Part shown: one piece after another, positions 1 to 30,300 of the stretch
Layout: each line of letters starts with the position of its first letter
Numbering within the stretch: position 1 is the first letter of the stretch
Origin: Taeniopygia guttata
Lineage: Eukaryota > Chordata > Aves > Passeriformes > Estrildidae
Assembly: GCF_048771995.1 (NCBI RefSeq)
Contig: NC_133059.1
Location: 3,585,001 to 3,649,000, forward strand
Direction: 5' to 3'
Length of the DNA: 64,000 nucleotides
The notes under the pieces: generated by a model
Told to the model about the DNA's origin: nothing
What the model saw: only the letters and a program-made list of their open reading frames with translations
The model's database searches: none
Program-made: the position numbers and the translations under genes

Positions 1-20849
<20,849 letters not shown>

Positions 20850-20960
20850 GGCTCGCGCCGCTGCCGCGCGCCGCCGCCGAGGCCCCGCCCCCTCCGCCGC
20901 CTCACGCTCCGATTGGTCAGCGCTGATCCCGCCTCGCTCTCCCATTGGCTGCCGCAGCTG
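20850..20960 (-). promoter_or_regulatory. ERCC2: ERCC2 promoter / 5' UTR, CpG-rich, two CCAAT boxes
   Basis: Immediately upstream of the ERCC2 ATG is a CpG-rich non-repetitive stretch. It has a GC box (ccccgccccc, from about 20883) and two minus-strand CCAAT boxes (attgg at 20912-20916 and 20944-20948). No TATA box is seen. This is the usual housekeeping promoter arrangement. Confidence 0.8.
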
Positions 20961-21039
20961 CCACTCATGGGGAGGGGGGAGCGGTGCCGGGGAGGAGCAA
21001 TCGAGCGCCGAGCGATGGATCGGGGGAGGCGGGGGGAGG

Positions 21040-21500
21040 GAGGGGCGGAAAAATTTGGGATTTTTGGGGATTTTTGGGGAATTTTGGGGGATTTTGGGGG
21101 ATTTTGGGTCTTTGGGGGCATTGGGGGAAGTGCAATTAAAATTTTGGGGTTTTTTGGAGGGTTTTGGGATTTTTTGAGACATTGTCGGGGTGGGGGTGAC
21201 AAAAAATTCGGGGATTTGGGTTTTTTTTTTATTTTTGGGGGAATTTTTTTGGATTTTTTTGGACTTTTCGGGGGCATTTGGGGACATTGGGGGAGGGGCG
21301 ACAAAAAATTTGGGGAATTTTATGATTTTTTGTGATTTTTAAAAAAAAATTTTGGGGATTTCTGAGGACATTGTGGGAGGAGGCGACGAAAATTTTGGGG
21401 ATTTTTTTTTAATTTTTGGGATTTTTGGGGACATTTGGTGGGGGAGGGGCTGGAAATTTTGGGGTTTTTTTGGGGCATTTGGGTGATTTTGGGGGGCATT
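21040..21500. repeat. G/T-rich spacer between ERCC2 promoter and C19orf47 3' end
   Basis: gatttttggggattttt repeats with recurring ggggacattgggggaggggc blocks, about 90 bp apart. No gene is seen. Confidence 0.75.
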
Positions 21501-21504
21501 TGGG

Positions 21505-21570
21505 GCTGTGACGTCATAGAGGGCGGGGTTAGAGGGGCGTGGCCTCCTGCTCCCTTCGTTAATGAAAGCT
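21505..21570. promoter_or_regulatory. CRE, GC boxes and octamer cluster
   Basis: A palindromic CRE (tgacgtca, 21509-21516) is followed by gggcgggg, ggggcgtgg and an octamer-like atttgcat near 21572. It is non-repetitive. It lies about 660 bp upstream of the ERCC2 start and just beyond the C19orf47 poly(A) signals, so it may be a distal ERCC2 element. Function is inference. Confidence 0.45.
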
Positions 21571-21598
21571 CATTTGCATATATCTGCATAAATTAAAT

Positions 21599-21623
21599 TT
21601 TATTTGCATTTCACGCTTTTATT
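21599..21623 (-). terminator. C19orf47 polyadenylation signals
   Basis: Two minus-strand AATAAA hexamers lie at 21604-21599 and 21623-21618. They follow the C19orf47 3' UTR and precede the ERCC2 promoter region. Confidence 0.75.
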
Positions 21624-23179
21624 GCCAAAAAAGCTCCCGCGGGAAGCGGAAAAAAACCCGCGAGAATTCACCCGAAGCGCAGTGAAAAAACCCCCGAAAT
21701 TTGGGGAAAAAATCCCAAATTTGGGGAAAAAACACAAAGCAGAGGGAAAAAATCCCAAATTTGGGGAAAAAACACAAATAAAAGTCCCAAATTCGGGGGA
21801 AAAACACAAATTGGAGGGAAAAAAATCCCAAATTTGGGGAAAAAACACAAAGTGGAGCGAAAAAAATCCAAAATTTGGGGAAAAAAACCACAAAGCAGAG
21901 GGGAAAAATCCAAATTTGGGGGAAAAGGCACAAATTGGCAGAGGAAAATCCCGAATTTGGGGAAAAGGGCCGAAATTGGATCGGAAAAAATCCCAAATTT
22001 CATCTTTTTCCTGATTAAAAAGCTCCCCCAGCTCAGCATTCCCTGACCCGAATTCATTTTGGGGGGAAAAAACCCAATTTGGGGAAAAATAGCCCAATTT
22101 TGGGGAAGAAAACCCCAATTTTGGGGGGAAAAAATCCGATTTTGGGGAAAAAAAATCCCAATTTTGGGGAAAAATACCCCAATTTTAGGGAAGAAAACCC
22201 CAATTTTGGGGGGGGGGAAAGAAATCCCAATTTTGGGGATGAAACCCCAATTTTGGGGGGAAAACCCCCAATTTTGGGGAAGAAAACCCCAATTTTGGGG
22301 AAAAAAAAATCCCAAATTTGGGGAAAAATACCCCAATTTTTGGGAAAAAAACCCCAATTTTGGGGAAAGAAATCCCAATTTTGGGGTTTGTGGCTGGAGG
22401 GCAGAAGGAATTTGGGGGAAATGAGGAATTTTGGGATTTCTGGGGAGCCCCGGGGGCAGAAATCCACCGATTGAGGCGATTTGGGGACGTTTGGAGGGAA
22501 TTTGGGGTTTTTTGGGAGGAGGCCGATTCCCGCTGATTCCGGGGGGATCCCAGCAGATCCCGGCAGGATCCCTGTGTGGATCCAGGCAGATCCTGGCAGA
22601 TTCTGAGGGGATCCCAGTCGATCCCAGCAGGATCTCTGTTCCTGGTTACAATCACAGTAGATCCCAGCAGATCCCAGCAGATTCGGGGGGGGGGAATCCC
22701 AGCAGATCCACCCGGATCCCAGTTCCTGGTGCAGATCCCCGCTGATTCCAGAGGGATCCCAGCAGATTCAGCAGGATCCCAGTTCCTGGAGCAGATCCAG
22801 CAGGATCCCTGTCCCTGGTGCAGATCCCAGCAGGATCCCTGTGCCAATCCCAGCAGATCCAGCAGGATTCCTGTGCAGATCCCAGCTGATTCCAGAGGGA
22901 TCGCAGCAGATTCAGCAGGATCCCTCTTCCTGGAGCAGATCCCAGCAGATTCTGGGGAGATCCCAGCAGAATCCCTGTGCCGATCCCAGCAGATTCTGTC
23001 AAGATCCCAGCAGATCCAGCAGGATCCCTGTTCCTGGTGTAGATCCCAGCAGGATCCCTGTGCCGATCCCAGCAGATCTCAGGAGATCCTGGGGAGATCC
23101 CCCCTCGCCGACACTGCCGTGCTCACCCGCCGGATCCCCGCAGACCCCGCTGGATCCCGTTGGATCCCGGGATCGTGTC
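21624..23179 (-). repeat. C19orf47 3' UTR filled with tandem repeats
   Basis: Between the TGA and the AATAAA signals there are three blocks. aaatttggggaaaaaacaca units (about 45 bp) lie at 21690-22010. ccccaattttggggaaaa units lie at 22060-22380. gatcccagcagatccagcag units of about 30-60 bp lie at 22540-23090. The limits of the UTR are inferred from the stop and the poly(A) signals. Confidence 0.75.
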
Positions 23180-23473
23180 TCAGCGGGGCTGCCGGCCCAG
23201 CCTGCGGAAGACGCTGCGGGAGGAGGCGCAGGAGCTGCGGGAGGCGCAGGAGGAGCCGCAGGAGCTGCGGGAGGCGCAGGAGGAGCCGCAGGAGCTGCTG
23301 GACACGGCCCCGTCCTGCATCGCTGCAGATCCATCCCGGCGCCGCTTCAGCACTCCGGCGTAGGGCAGCGCCTCGGGATCCGCCCGATCCCCCTGCGGAT
23401 CCCCCTGAGGATCCCCCGGCGGATCCCCGGAGCCCTCCGGGGCCGCGCCCAGGCGGCCAAACACCCCCGAGGG
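23180..23473 (-). CDS. C19orf47: C19orf47 last exon
   Basis: It encodes residues 281-377: PSGVFGRLGAAPEGSGDPPG, acidic GDPQ repeats, LPYAGVLKRRRDG, two SSCGSSCASR units and RSVFRRLGRQPR, then TGA at 23182-23180. The Ser/Cys block comes from a tandem repeat in codon phase. Confidence 0.85.
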   Translation of the reverse strand, partial: PSGVFGRLGAAPEGSGDPPGDPQGDPQGDRADPEALPYAGVLKRRRDGSAAMQDGAVSSSSCGSSCASRSSCGSSCASRSSCASSRSVFRRLGRQPR

Positions 23474-26400
23474 CTGCGGGAGAGAGCGCCATGGGTGGGG
23501 CCGGTGGATCATCCCGGGTCCTGCCCTGGCTCCCGGATCCTCCCTGGATCCCAAATCCCTCCCCCAGATCCTTCCCTGGATCCCAAATCCTGCCCTGGAT
23601 CCCAAATCCCTCCCTGGATTCCAGATCCATCCCCCAGATCCCAAATCCCTCCCCCAGACCCTTCCCTGGATCCCACCTCCCCTGGATCCCAGATCCCCTG
23701 GATCCCAGATCCTGACCTGGATCCTGATCCCCCTGGATCCCAAATCCTCCCCTGGATCCCAGATCCTGCCCTGGGTCCCAAATCCCTCCCCCCGATCCTC
23801 CCCTGGATCCTGATCCCCCTGGATCCCAAATCCCTCCCCCCAGATCCCAGATCCCCCCCCCTCCCTGGATGCTGAATGGCCAATCCCTGAGTGGATCCCA
23901 GATCCCGCCCTGGATGGATCCCGCACCTCCCCTGGATGTTTTCCTCCACCAATCCCGCCCTCCCCCCCGCATCCTGATCCCCTCGGGATCCCCCCAAATC
24001 CCCAATTTCTCCCCAGATCCCCCCAGATCCCCCCCTGGGATCCCCCCTGGGATCCCCTCCAAATCCCCTCCAAATCCCCCCAGACCCCCTGGATCACCCT
24101 TTTCTCCCCCAATCCCCCCCCAGATCCCAACACATCCTCCGGGATCTCCCTGGATCCCCCCCAGACCCCTCTGATCCCCCATTTCTCCCCAAACCCCCAC
24201 CCAGATCCCCCCGGGATGCCCCCAAATTCCCCCAGGATCCCCCCCAGATCCCCCATTTCTCCCCAAATCCCCCATTTCTCCCCCATCACCCCCCCAGATT
24301 CCCCCCAGACTTCCCCATTTCTCCCCAAATCTCCCCCCAGATCCCTCAGGATCCCCCCGGGATCCCCCCAGATCCCCCATTTCTCCCCAGATCCCCCATT
24401 TCTCCCCAGATCCCCCCCAGATCCCTCAGGATCCCTCAGGATCCCCCCGGATCCCCCCTCACCTTCCCCGTGGCCGCTGTGGCCTCGGCCCCGAGGCGCT
24501 CGAACACCGACGGCCGGGCCGGGGCTGGAAACGGGGCGAGAAACGCGGATTTGGGGAAAAATGGGGATTGGGGGGAAAATCGGGGATTTGGGGGGGGAAA
24601 AATGGGATTTTGGGGGGGATTTGGGGGGAAAATGGGGAATTTTGGGGGAAAAAAATGGGAGATTTGGGGGATAAATGGGAGATTTTTTTGGGGAAATGGG
24701 GGATTTTGGGGAAAAAATGGGATTTTGGGGGGAAATGGGGATTTGGGGGGAAAAATGGGGATTTTGGGGGGAAATAGTGGGTTTTTTGGGGAAAAAATGG
24801 GATTTTGGGGAAAAATGGGGATTTTGGGGGGAAAATTGGGGGATTTTGGGGGAAAAAAGGGATTTTGGGGAAACTGGGGGGATTCAGGATCTGGGAGGGA
24901 AATTCAGGATCCAGGAGGGAAATTTGGGATCTGGAGGGGAAGTTTGGGATCCAGGAGGGGAATTTGGGATCCAGGAGGGGAATTTGGGATCCCCTCCCCC
25001 TTTCCCATCAGGCGATGTGGGGCTGTGGGATCGGGGATCCATTGGGGATCCATTGGGGATCCCCGGGGCCGTACCGGGGGCGGCGGGCGGGATCTGGTGC
25101 AGGATCTGGCGGCCGGTGCCGGCCTGGGGCGGGGAGATCCGGGAGATCCGGGAGATCCGGGAGATCCGGGAGATCCGGGGGATCCGGTACCGGCCCGGGG
25201 CCGCGGCCGTCACCCGACGCTGCCGCGGAGCCGCCGGAGCCGCCGTGGGGCCGGAGCCGCCTGCGGGGAGAGGGATCGGGCAGGGGATCCGCGGGGATCC
25301 GGGGGGATCCGGAGACCCCGATCCCTCTGGGTGGGTCCCAGACCCCTCCTGATCCCTCTAAATGGATCCCAGCCCCACTTGATCCCTTTGGAGCCTCCCA
25401 GATCCCTCAGGATGGATCCCAGCCCCTCCCTTGATCCCTCTGGGTGGGTCCCAGCCCCTCCTGATCCCTCTGGATGGATCCCAGCTCCTCCAGGTGGATC
25501 CCAGACCCCTCATGATTCCTCTGGATCCTCCCTGATCCCTCTGGGTGGGTCCCAGACCCCTCCTGATCCCTCTGGATCCTCCCTGATCCCTCTGGGTGGA
25601 TCCCAGCCCCTCTAGGTGGGTCCCAGCCCCTCTGGATGGATCCCTGGGGGATCTTTCGGGTGGGAAAAGCCCCATTTGGAGACCCCAGCCCCACAGTGGA
25701 TCCCCGGGGGAATCCCGGGATCTTTTGGGCGGGATCTGGCACGGGGATCCGGTTTGGGGATCCGGTTTGGGGATCCGCTCCCGGCCTTACCGGCGCCGTT
25801 GGGGACGGTGACGCAGATCCCGGCGCCGGGCGGGTTCCGTGGGGCGGGATCCCGGCTCAGGCTGTTGGCGATCATCCTGCCCGCCGCCCCGACGGGATCC
25901 CGGTGATCCCGGAGATCCCGGGGATCCCGGGGATCCTGGAGATCCCGATCCTTCCAATCCCAGTGATCCCGCTGATCCCGGGGATCCCGATCCTGCCGAT
26001 CCCGGTGATCCTGGTGATCCTGATCCTGCTGATCCCGGAGATCCCGGGGATCCCGATCCCGGTGATCCTGCTGCTCCCGATCCCAGTGATCCTGCTGACC
26101 CCAGTCCCGCTGATCCCGCCGATCCCGGTGATCCACTTGATCCCGCAGCGCCTCCGAGGCCGCGCGGCACATCTCCTGCGGGACCCACGGAGCACGGGGG
26201 GGTTGGGGGTTCCCCGGATCCCGGCGGATCCCGGTGGATCCCGGGGGATCCCAGCAGATCCCGTACCTGCCGGTGCACCAGGCGGGCGTGGCGCAGGATG
26301 GCGATGACGTCGCCCACGGCCGTCACCCCCAAATCCTTCATCAGCTCCTTGGTCAGCTCCAGCAGCATGTCCTTGTGGATCCTGCGGGGACAGGGATCCA

Positions 26401-28567
26401 CTGGGATCCACCGGGATCCACCGGGATCCGCTGTGGGATCCACCCCCAGATCCAGTCAGGTTCCAGTGAAACCCACCCCAAATTCTGTGGGATCCACCCC
26501 CGGTGACCCCCACTGGTCCTTGTGGATCCTGCGGGGACAGGGATCCACTGGGATCCACTGGGATCCACCCCCGTGACCCCCACCAGGTCCTTGTGGATCC
26601 TGCGGGGACAGGGATCCACTGGGATCCACCCCCCAGATCCGGCCGGGTTCCAATGAAACCCACCCCAAATTCCATCGGATCCACCCCCAGTGACCCCCAC
26701 TGGTCCTTGTGGATCCTGCGGGGACAGGGATCCACCAGGATCCACCGGGATCCGCTGTGGGATCCACCCCCAGATCCAGGCAGGTGACAATGAAATCCAC
26801 CCCAAATTCCATGGGATCCACCCCCAGTGACCCCCACCGGGTCCTTGTGGATCCTGTGGGATCCTCTCACCCCATTTTTGGGGTTTTCTCCCTGTTTTTG
26901 GGGTTTTCTCCCCGTTTTTGGGGTTTTGTCCCCATTATTGGGGTCTCTCACCCCATTTTTTGGGCTCTCTCCCCATTTTTGGGTCTCCTTCCCCAATTTT
27001 GGGGTTTTCTCCCCGATTTTGAGGTTTTCTCCCCATTTTTGGGTCCCTCACCCCATTTTTGGTCTCTCTCCCCTGATTTTGGGGTTTTCTCCCCATTTTG
27101 GGGTTTTCTCCCCCCCGTTTTGGGGTTTTCTCCACGATTTTGGTCTCTCTCCCCCATTTTTGGGTCTCTCTCCCCAATTTTGGTCTCTCTCCCCCCGATT
27201 TTGGGATTTTCTCCCCAATTTTGGGTCCCTCTCCCCATTTTTGGGTCTCTTTCCCCATTTTTGGCTCTCTCACCCCATTTTTGGGTCTCTCTCCCCCCGA
27301 TTTTGGGGTTTTCTCCCTGATTTTGGTGTTTTCTCCCCAATTTTGGGCTTTTCTCCACAATTTTTGGGGTTTTCTCCCCGTTTTTGGGGTTTTCTCCCCG
27401 ATTTTGGAGTTTTCTCCCCAATTTTGGGGTTTTCTCCCCCCGATTTTGGGGTTTTCTCCCCGATTTTGGGGATTTTCTCCCCGATTTTGGGGTTTTCTCC
27501 CCGATTTTGGTGTTTTCTCCCCGTTTTTGGGTTTTTCTCCCCATTTTTGGGGTTTCTCTCCCCATTTTTGGGGTTTTCTCCCCATTTTTGGGGTCCCACC
27601 TGTTGTCCACGAAGGCCACGGCGTAGCCCAGCGCGGGGCCCGGCGGGATCCCGGCGTCCTCGAAGAAGCGCAGCCACTCCGAGGTGGCTGGAACGGGGCA
27701 AAAACACGGGAATTTGGGAAAAAATGGGGAAAAGTGGGGAAAAATGGGGAAATACGGGGGGAAAATGGGGAAATATGGGGGAAAATGGGGAAATATGGGG
27801 GGGAAATGAGGGAAAAATGAGAATAAATGGGGATAAATGAGGAGAAATTTGGGATAAATTGGGGGGAAGTGGGGAGAAAACTGGAAAAAAACAGGGAAAA
27901 AATTGAGATAAATGTGGAAAAATGGAGGGAAAATGGAAAAATGGGGGGAAATGGGGGGAAATTGGAGAAAAGTAGGGGAAAATAGGGGGGAATGGGGAAA
28001 AAGGGGGGAAATGGGGGGAAATTGGGGAAAATGGGGATAAATTAGAGAAAAGTGTCGGAAAATAGGGGGGAAATGGGGAAAAAGGGGGAAAAACGGGAAA
28101 ATTTGGAAAGGGGTGGGGAAATGGGATTTGGGGGGAAAAATGGGATTTAAGGGGAAAAATGGGATTTAAGAGGAAAAAAAGGGATTTAAAGGGTGGAAAA
28201 ATGGGATTTAAAGGGGAAAAAAGGGATTTAAGGGGTGGAAAATCGGATTTAAGAGGAAAAAAGGGATTTAAGGGGTGGAAAAATGGGATTTTGGTTTTGG
28301 CCATTTCGGGGTATTTTGAGGGTGTTTTAGGGTATTTGAGGTGGTTTTTGGGGAGTTTTGGGGGGTTTTGGGAGTGTTTTTGGCCGTTTCGGGGTATTTT
28401 GAGAGTATTTTAGAGGATTTGAGGTGGTTTTTGTGGGGGTTTTTGGGGTGGTTTTGGCCATTTCAGGGTATTTTGAGAGTATTTTAGAGGATTTGAGGTG
28501 GTTTTTGGGGTTTTTTGGGGTGTTTTTGGCCGTTTCGGGGCCGTTTCGTGCTCCGTCCCTCACCCAT
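23180..28567 (-). CDS. C19orf47: C19orf47 orthologue, SAM-like nuclear protein
   Basis: The human orthologue is a poorly characterised nuclear protein with an N-terminal SAM-like domain. Seven coding segments on the minus strand splice in frame to 377 residues (about 420 in human). Residues 1-69 form the SAM-like domain: MATSEWLRFFEDAGIPPGPA, then MLLELTKELMKDLGVTAVGD and VIAILRHARLVHRQ. Later landmarks shared with human are RMIANSLS, RRVTAAAPGRY, SVFERLGAEA, SGVFGRLGAAPE and PYAGVL. Between these the protein has three repeat-derived stretches not found in the human sequence I recall: an Asp/Arg-rich block in exon 5, Arg-Ile-Ser repeats in exon 6 and Ser/Cys repeats before the stop. PLD3 follows divergently, as in human, which supports the call. 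The C-terminal 45 residues are the least certain. Confidence 0.92.
23474..24462. repeat. C19orf47 intron 7: ggatccc repeats
   Basis: tcccagatcctccctggatc units lie at 23520-23950. cccccagatcccccatttct units lie at 23990-24450. No exon copies are seen. Confidence 0.85.
24463..24524 (-). CDS. C19orf47: C19orf47 exon 7
   Basis: It encodes residues 260-280, including PSVFERLGAEATAATGK. It matches human TSVFDRLGAET. Phase 1 in, phase 0 out. Confidence 0.9.
24525..25074. repeat. C19orf47 intron 6: purine-rich minisatellite
   Basis: gggaaaaatggggattttgg units run from 24535 to 24880, and gggaatttgggatccagga units to 25000. Confidence 0.85.
25075..25260 (-). CDS. C19orf47: C19orf47 exon 6, with Arg-Ile-Ser repeats
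   Basis: It encodes residues 198-259. RQRRVTAAAPGRYRI aligns to human KRRRVTAEMEGKYVI. Next come five RIS tripeptides from a 9-bp repeat (25137-25185), then GRQILHQIPPAAPG, aligning to human RKILEQQQAAKG. The repeat keeps the frame. Confidence 0.88.
25261..25790. repeat. C19orf47 intron 5: gatccctctgggtgggtccc minisatellite
   Basis: Units of about 30-60 bp built on tggatcccagcccctc and gatccctctgggtgggtccc. Confidence 0.85.
25791..26175 (-). CDS. C19orf47: C19orf47 exon 5, with Asp/Arg-rich repeat insertion
   Basis: It encodes residues 70-197. It opens with EMCRAASEAL (human DMCKAATES) and closes with GRMIANSLSRDPAPRNPPGA and CVTVPNGAG before a strong donor GTAAGG. In between, about 80 residues of Asp-Arg/Gln-Asp-rich repeat come from a gatcccggtgatcc array that stays open in frame. 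Alternatively the array is an intron between weak sites (acceptor near 25878, GGGCAG). The single-exon reading is preferred because phase and frame are unbroken. Confidence 0.7.
26267..26381 (-). CDS. C19orf47: C19orf47 exon 4 (second half of SAM-like domain)
   Basis: It encodes residues 31-69 (IHKDMLLELTKELMKDLGVT through HARLVHRQ), matching human MLLDLNKEIMNELGVTVVGD. Four copies of its 5' edge lie upstream. Confidence 0.94.
26382..27599. repeat. C19orf47 intron 3: four exon 4 acceptor copies plus ttttggggttttctcccc array
   Basis: Copies of exon 4's first bases with acceptor end at 26528, 26599, 26715 and 26853. From 26870 to 27590 a unit of about 20 bp, gattttggggttttctcccc, repeats about 35 times. 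It mixes G-run and C-run bases on one strand. Confidence 0.92.
27600..27687 (-). CDS. C19orf47: C19orf47 exon 3 (first half of SAM-like domain)
   Basis: It encodes residues 2-30 (ATSEWLRFFEDAGIPPGPAL through AFVDN). It joins ATGG of exon 2 to read MATSEW, as within the human N-terminus. Confidence 0.95.
27688..28563. repeat. C19orf47 intron 2: purine-rich then G/T-rich repeats
   Basis: aaaatggggaaatatggggg units run to about 28110, and gggatttaaggggaaaaa units to 28290. A unit of about 100 bp containing ggccatttcggggtattttg then occurs three to four times before exon 2. Confidence 0.85.
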
Positions 28568-28608
28568 GGCCGCGCCGGGTTTGGCAGATCCGATCAGGCA
28601 GGAGCGGC
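28564..28608 (-). CDS. C19orf47: C19orf47 exon 2 (5' UTR and start codon)
   Basis: The minus strand shows an acceptor (CCCCCCCAG), 41 bases of leader, then ATGG and the donor GTGAGG. The coding part is 28564-28567. The split codon becomes alanine 2 on joining exon 3. Confidence 0.88.
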
Positions 28609-30190
28609 CTGGGGGGGGGGAGGGGAGGGGAGGGGTCGGGGGGGTCCTGAGGGGCCGCCCCCCACCCCCCCCCCCCAGAGACCCCCAAAATCCCCCCAGA
28701 CCCCTCCTCAATTTCCCTTCCCCCACAGACACCCCCACTTTTCCCTCCCCCTGACCCCCCCAAACCCCTCCTGACCCCTCAGACCCCCCAAAACCCCCCA
28801 GACCCCTCCTCAATTTCCCTTCCCCCCCAGACCCCCCTTTTCCTCCTCCTGACCCCCCCAAACCCTCCCAACCCCTCAGACCCCCCAAATCCACCCCCAG
28901 ACCCCCCAAAACCCACCCAGACCCCCCAAACCCCTCCTGAACCCTCAGACCCCCCAAAACCCCCCCAGAGACCCCCAAAACCCCCCAGACCCCCCAAACC
29001 CCACCCAGACCCCTCCTCAATCTCCCTTCCCCCACAGACCCCCCTTTTCCTCCCCCTGACCCCCCAAAACCCCCCCAGACCCCTCCTCAATTTCCCTTCC
29101 CCCACAGACCCCCCTTTTCCTCCCCCTGACCCCCCAAAACCCCCCCAGACCCCTCCTCAATCTCCCTTCCCCCACAGACCCCCCTTTTCCTCCCCCTGAC
29201 CCCCCAAAACCCCCCCAGACCCCTCCTCAATCTCCCTTCCCCCACAGACCCCCCTTTTCCTCCCCCTGACCCCCCAAAACACCCCCAGACCCCTCCTCAA
29301 TTTCCCTTCCCCCACAGACCCCCCTTTTCCTCCTCCTGACCCCCCCAAACCCCTCCTGACCCCTCAGACCCTTCAGACCCCCCAAACCCCCCCCGACCCC
29401 CCCAAAACCCCCAAGACTCCTCCTCAATCTCCCCCAGACCCCCTTTTTTCCTCCCCCTGACCCCCCCTCAAACCCCTCCTGACCCCTCAGACCCCCCAAA
29501 ACCCCCCCAGACCCCTCCTCAATTTCCCTTCCCCCTCAGACCCCCTTTTCCTCCTCCTGACCCCCCCCCAAAACCCCCCAGACCCCTCCTCAATCTCCCC
29601 CAGACCCCCTTTTTTCCTCCCCCTGACCCCCCAAACCCCCCAGACCCCTCAGACCCCCCAAAACCCCCCAGACCATCCCAAAACCCCCCAGACCCCTCCT
29701 CAATCTCCCCCAGACCCCCTTTTTTCCTCCCCCTGACCCCCCCAAACACCCCCAGACCCCTCAGACCCCCCCAAACCCCTCCTCAATTTCCCTTCCCCCT
29801 CAGACCCCCCCTTTTCCTTCTCCTGACCCCCCCAAACGCCCCTGAGCCCCCCAAACACCCCCCAACCCCTCAGACCCCCCAAATCCACCCTCAGACCCCC
29901 CAAAACCCCCCAGACCCCTCCTCAATCTCCCCCAGACCCCCTTTTTTCCTCCCCCTGAGCCCCCCAAACACCTCCAGACCCCTCAGGCCCCCCCAGACCC
30001 CCCCAAATTCCCTTTTTCCCCCCCAATTCCTCCCCTCCCCCCAGACCCCTCCCCATTCCCCCTCTCCCCCCATTTCCCCTCCCCCCCAGACCCCCCAAAT
30101 TTCCCTTTTCCCCCCAAATTTCCCTTTTTCCCCCCAAATTTCCCTTTTTCCCCCCAAATCCCCCCAATTCCTCCCCTCCCCCCCCCTCAC
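28609..30190. repeat. C19orf47 intron 1: 64-bp pyrimidine-rich minisatellite
   Basis: A unit of about 64 bp containing gacccctcctcaatctccct and ttcctccccctgacccccc repeats from about 28690 to 29960. ttcccttttcccccaaat repeats follow to 30170. The plus strand shows many polypyrimidine-CAG stretches that mimic acceptors but lie antisense to this gene. Confidence 0.88.
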
Positions 30191-30300
30191 CTCCCCCGGC
30201 CCGCGCGGGGCCGCGCCGGAAGTGACGTCACCGGAGGGGCGGGGCCGAGGGGCGCCCCCCCGCGGACGGAGCGCGCGCGCGGCGCTGGACGGTACCAAGG
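30191..30300. promoter_or_regulatory. CpG-island start region with CRE/ETS composite, probably bidirectional
   Basis: This is a non-repetitive CpG-dense stretch. The palindrome ccggaagtgacgtcaccgg (30216-30234) combines an ETS site with a CRE, and a GC box (ggggcggggcc) follows at 30236. On the minus strand the donor GAG-GTGAGG at 30191 would end a non-coding C19orf47 exon 1. On the plus strand gacg-gtacca near 30291 could end a PLD3 leader exon. Bidirectional use is inference from the divergent genes on either side. Confidence 0.7.

Noticed and set aside
28690-29960. Rows of polypyrimidine-CAG acceptor-like sites on the plus strand
   Set aside because: They lie within a 64-bp repeat, antisense to C19orf47 and upstream of the likely PLD3 start, with no matching exons.
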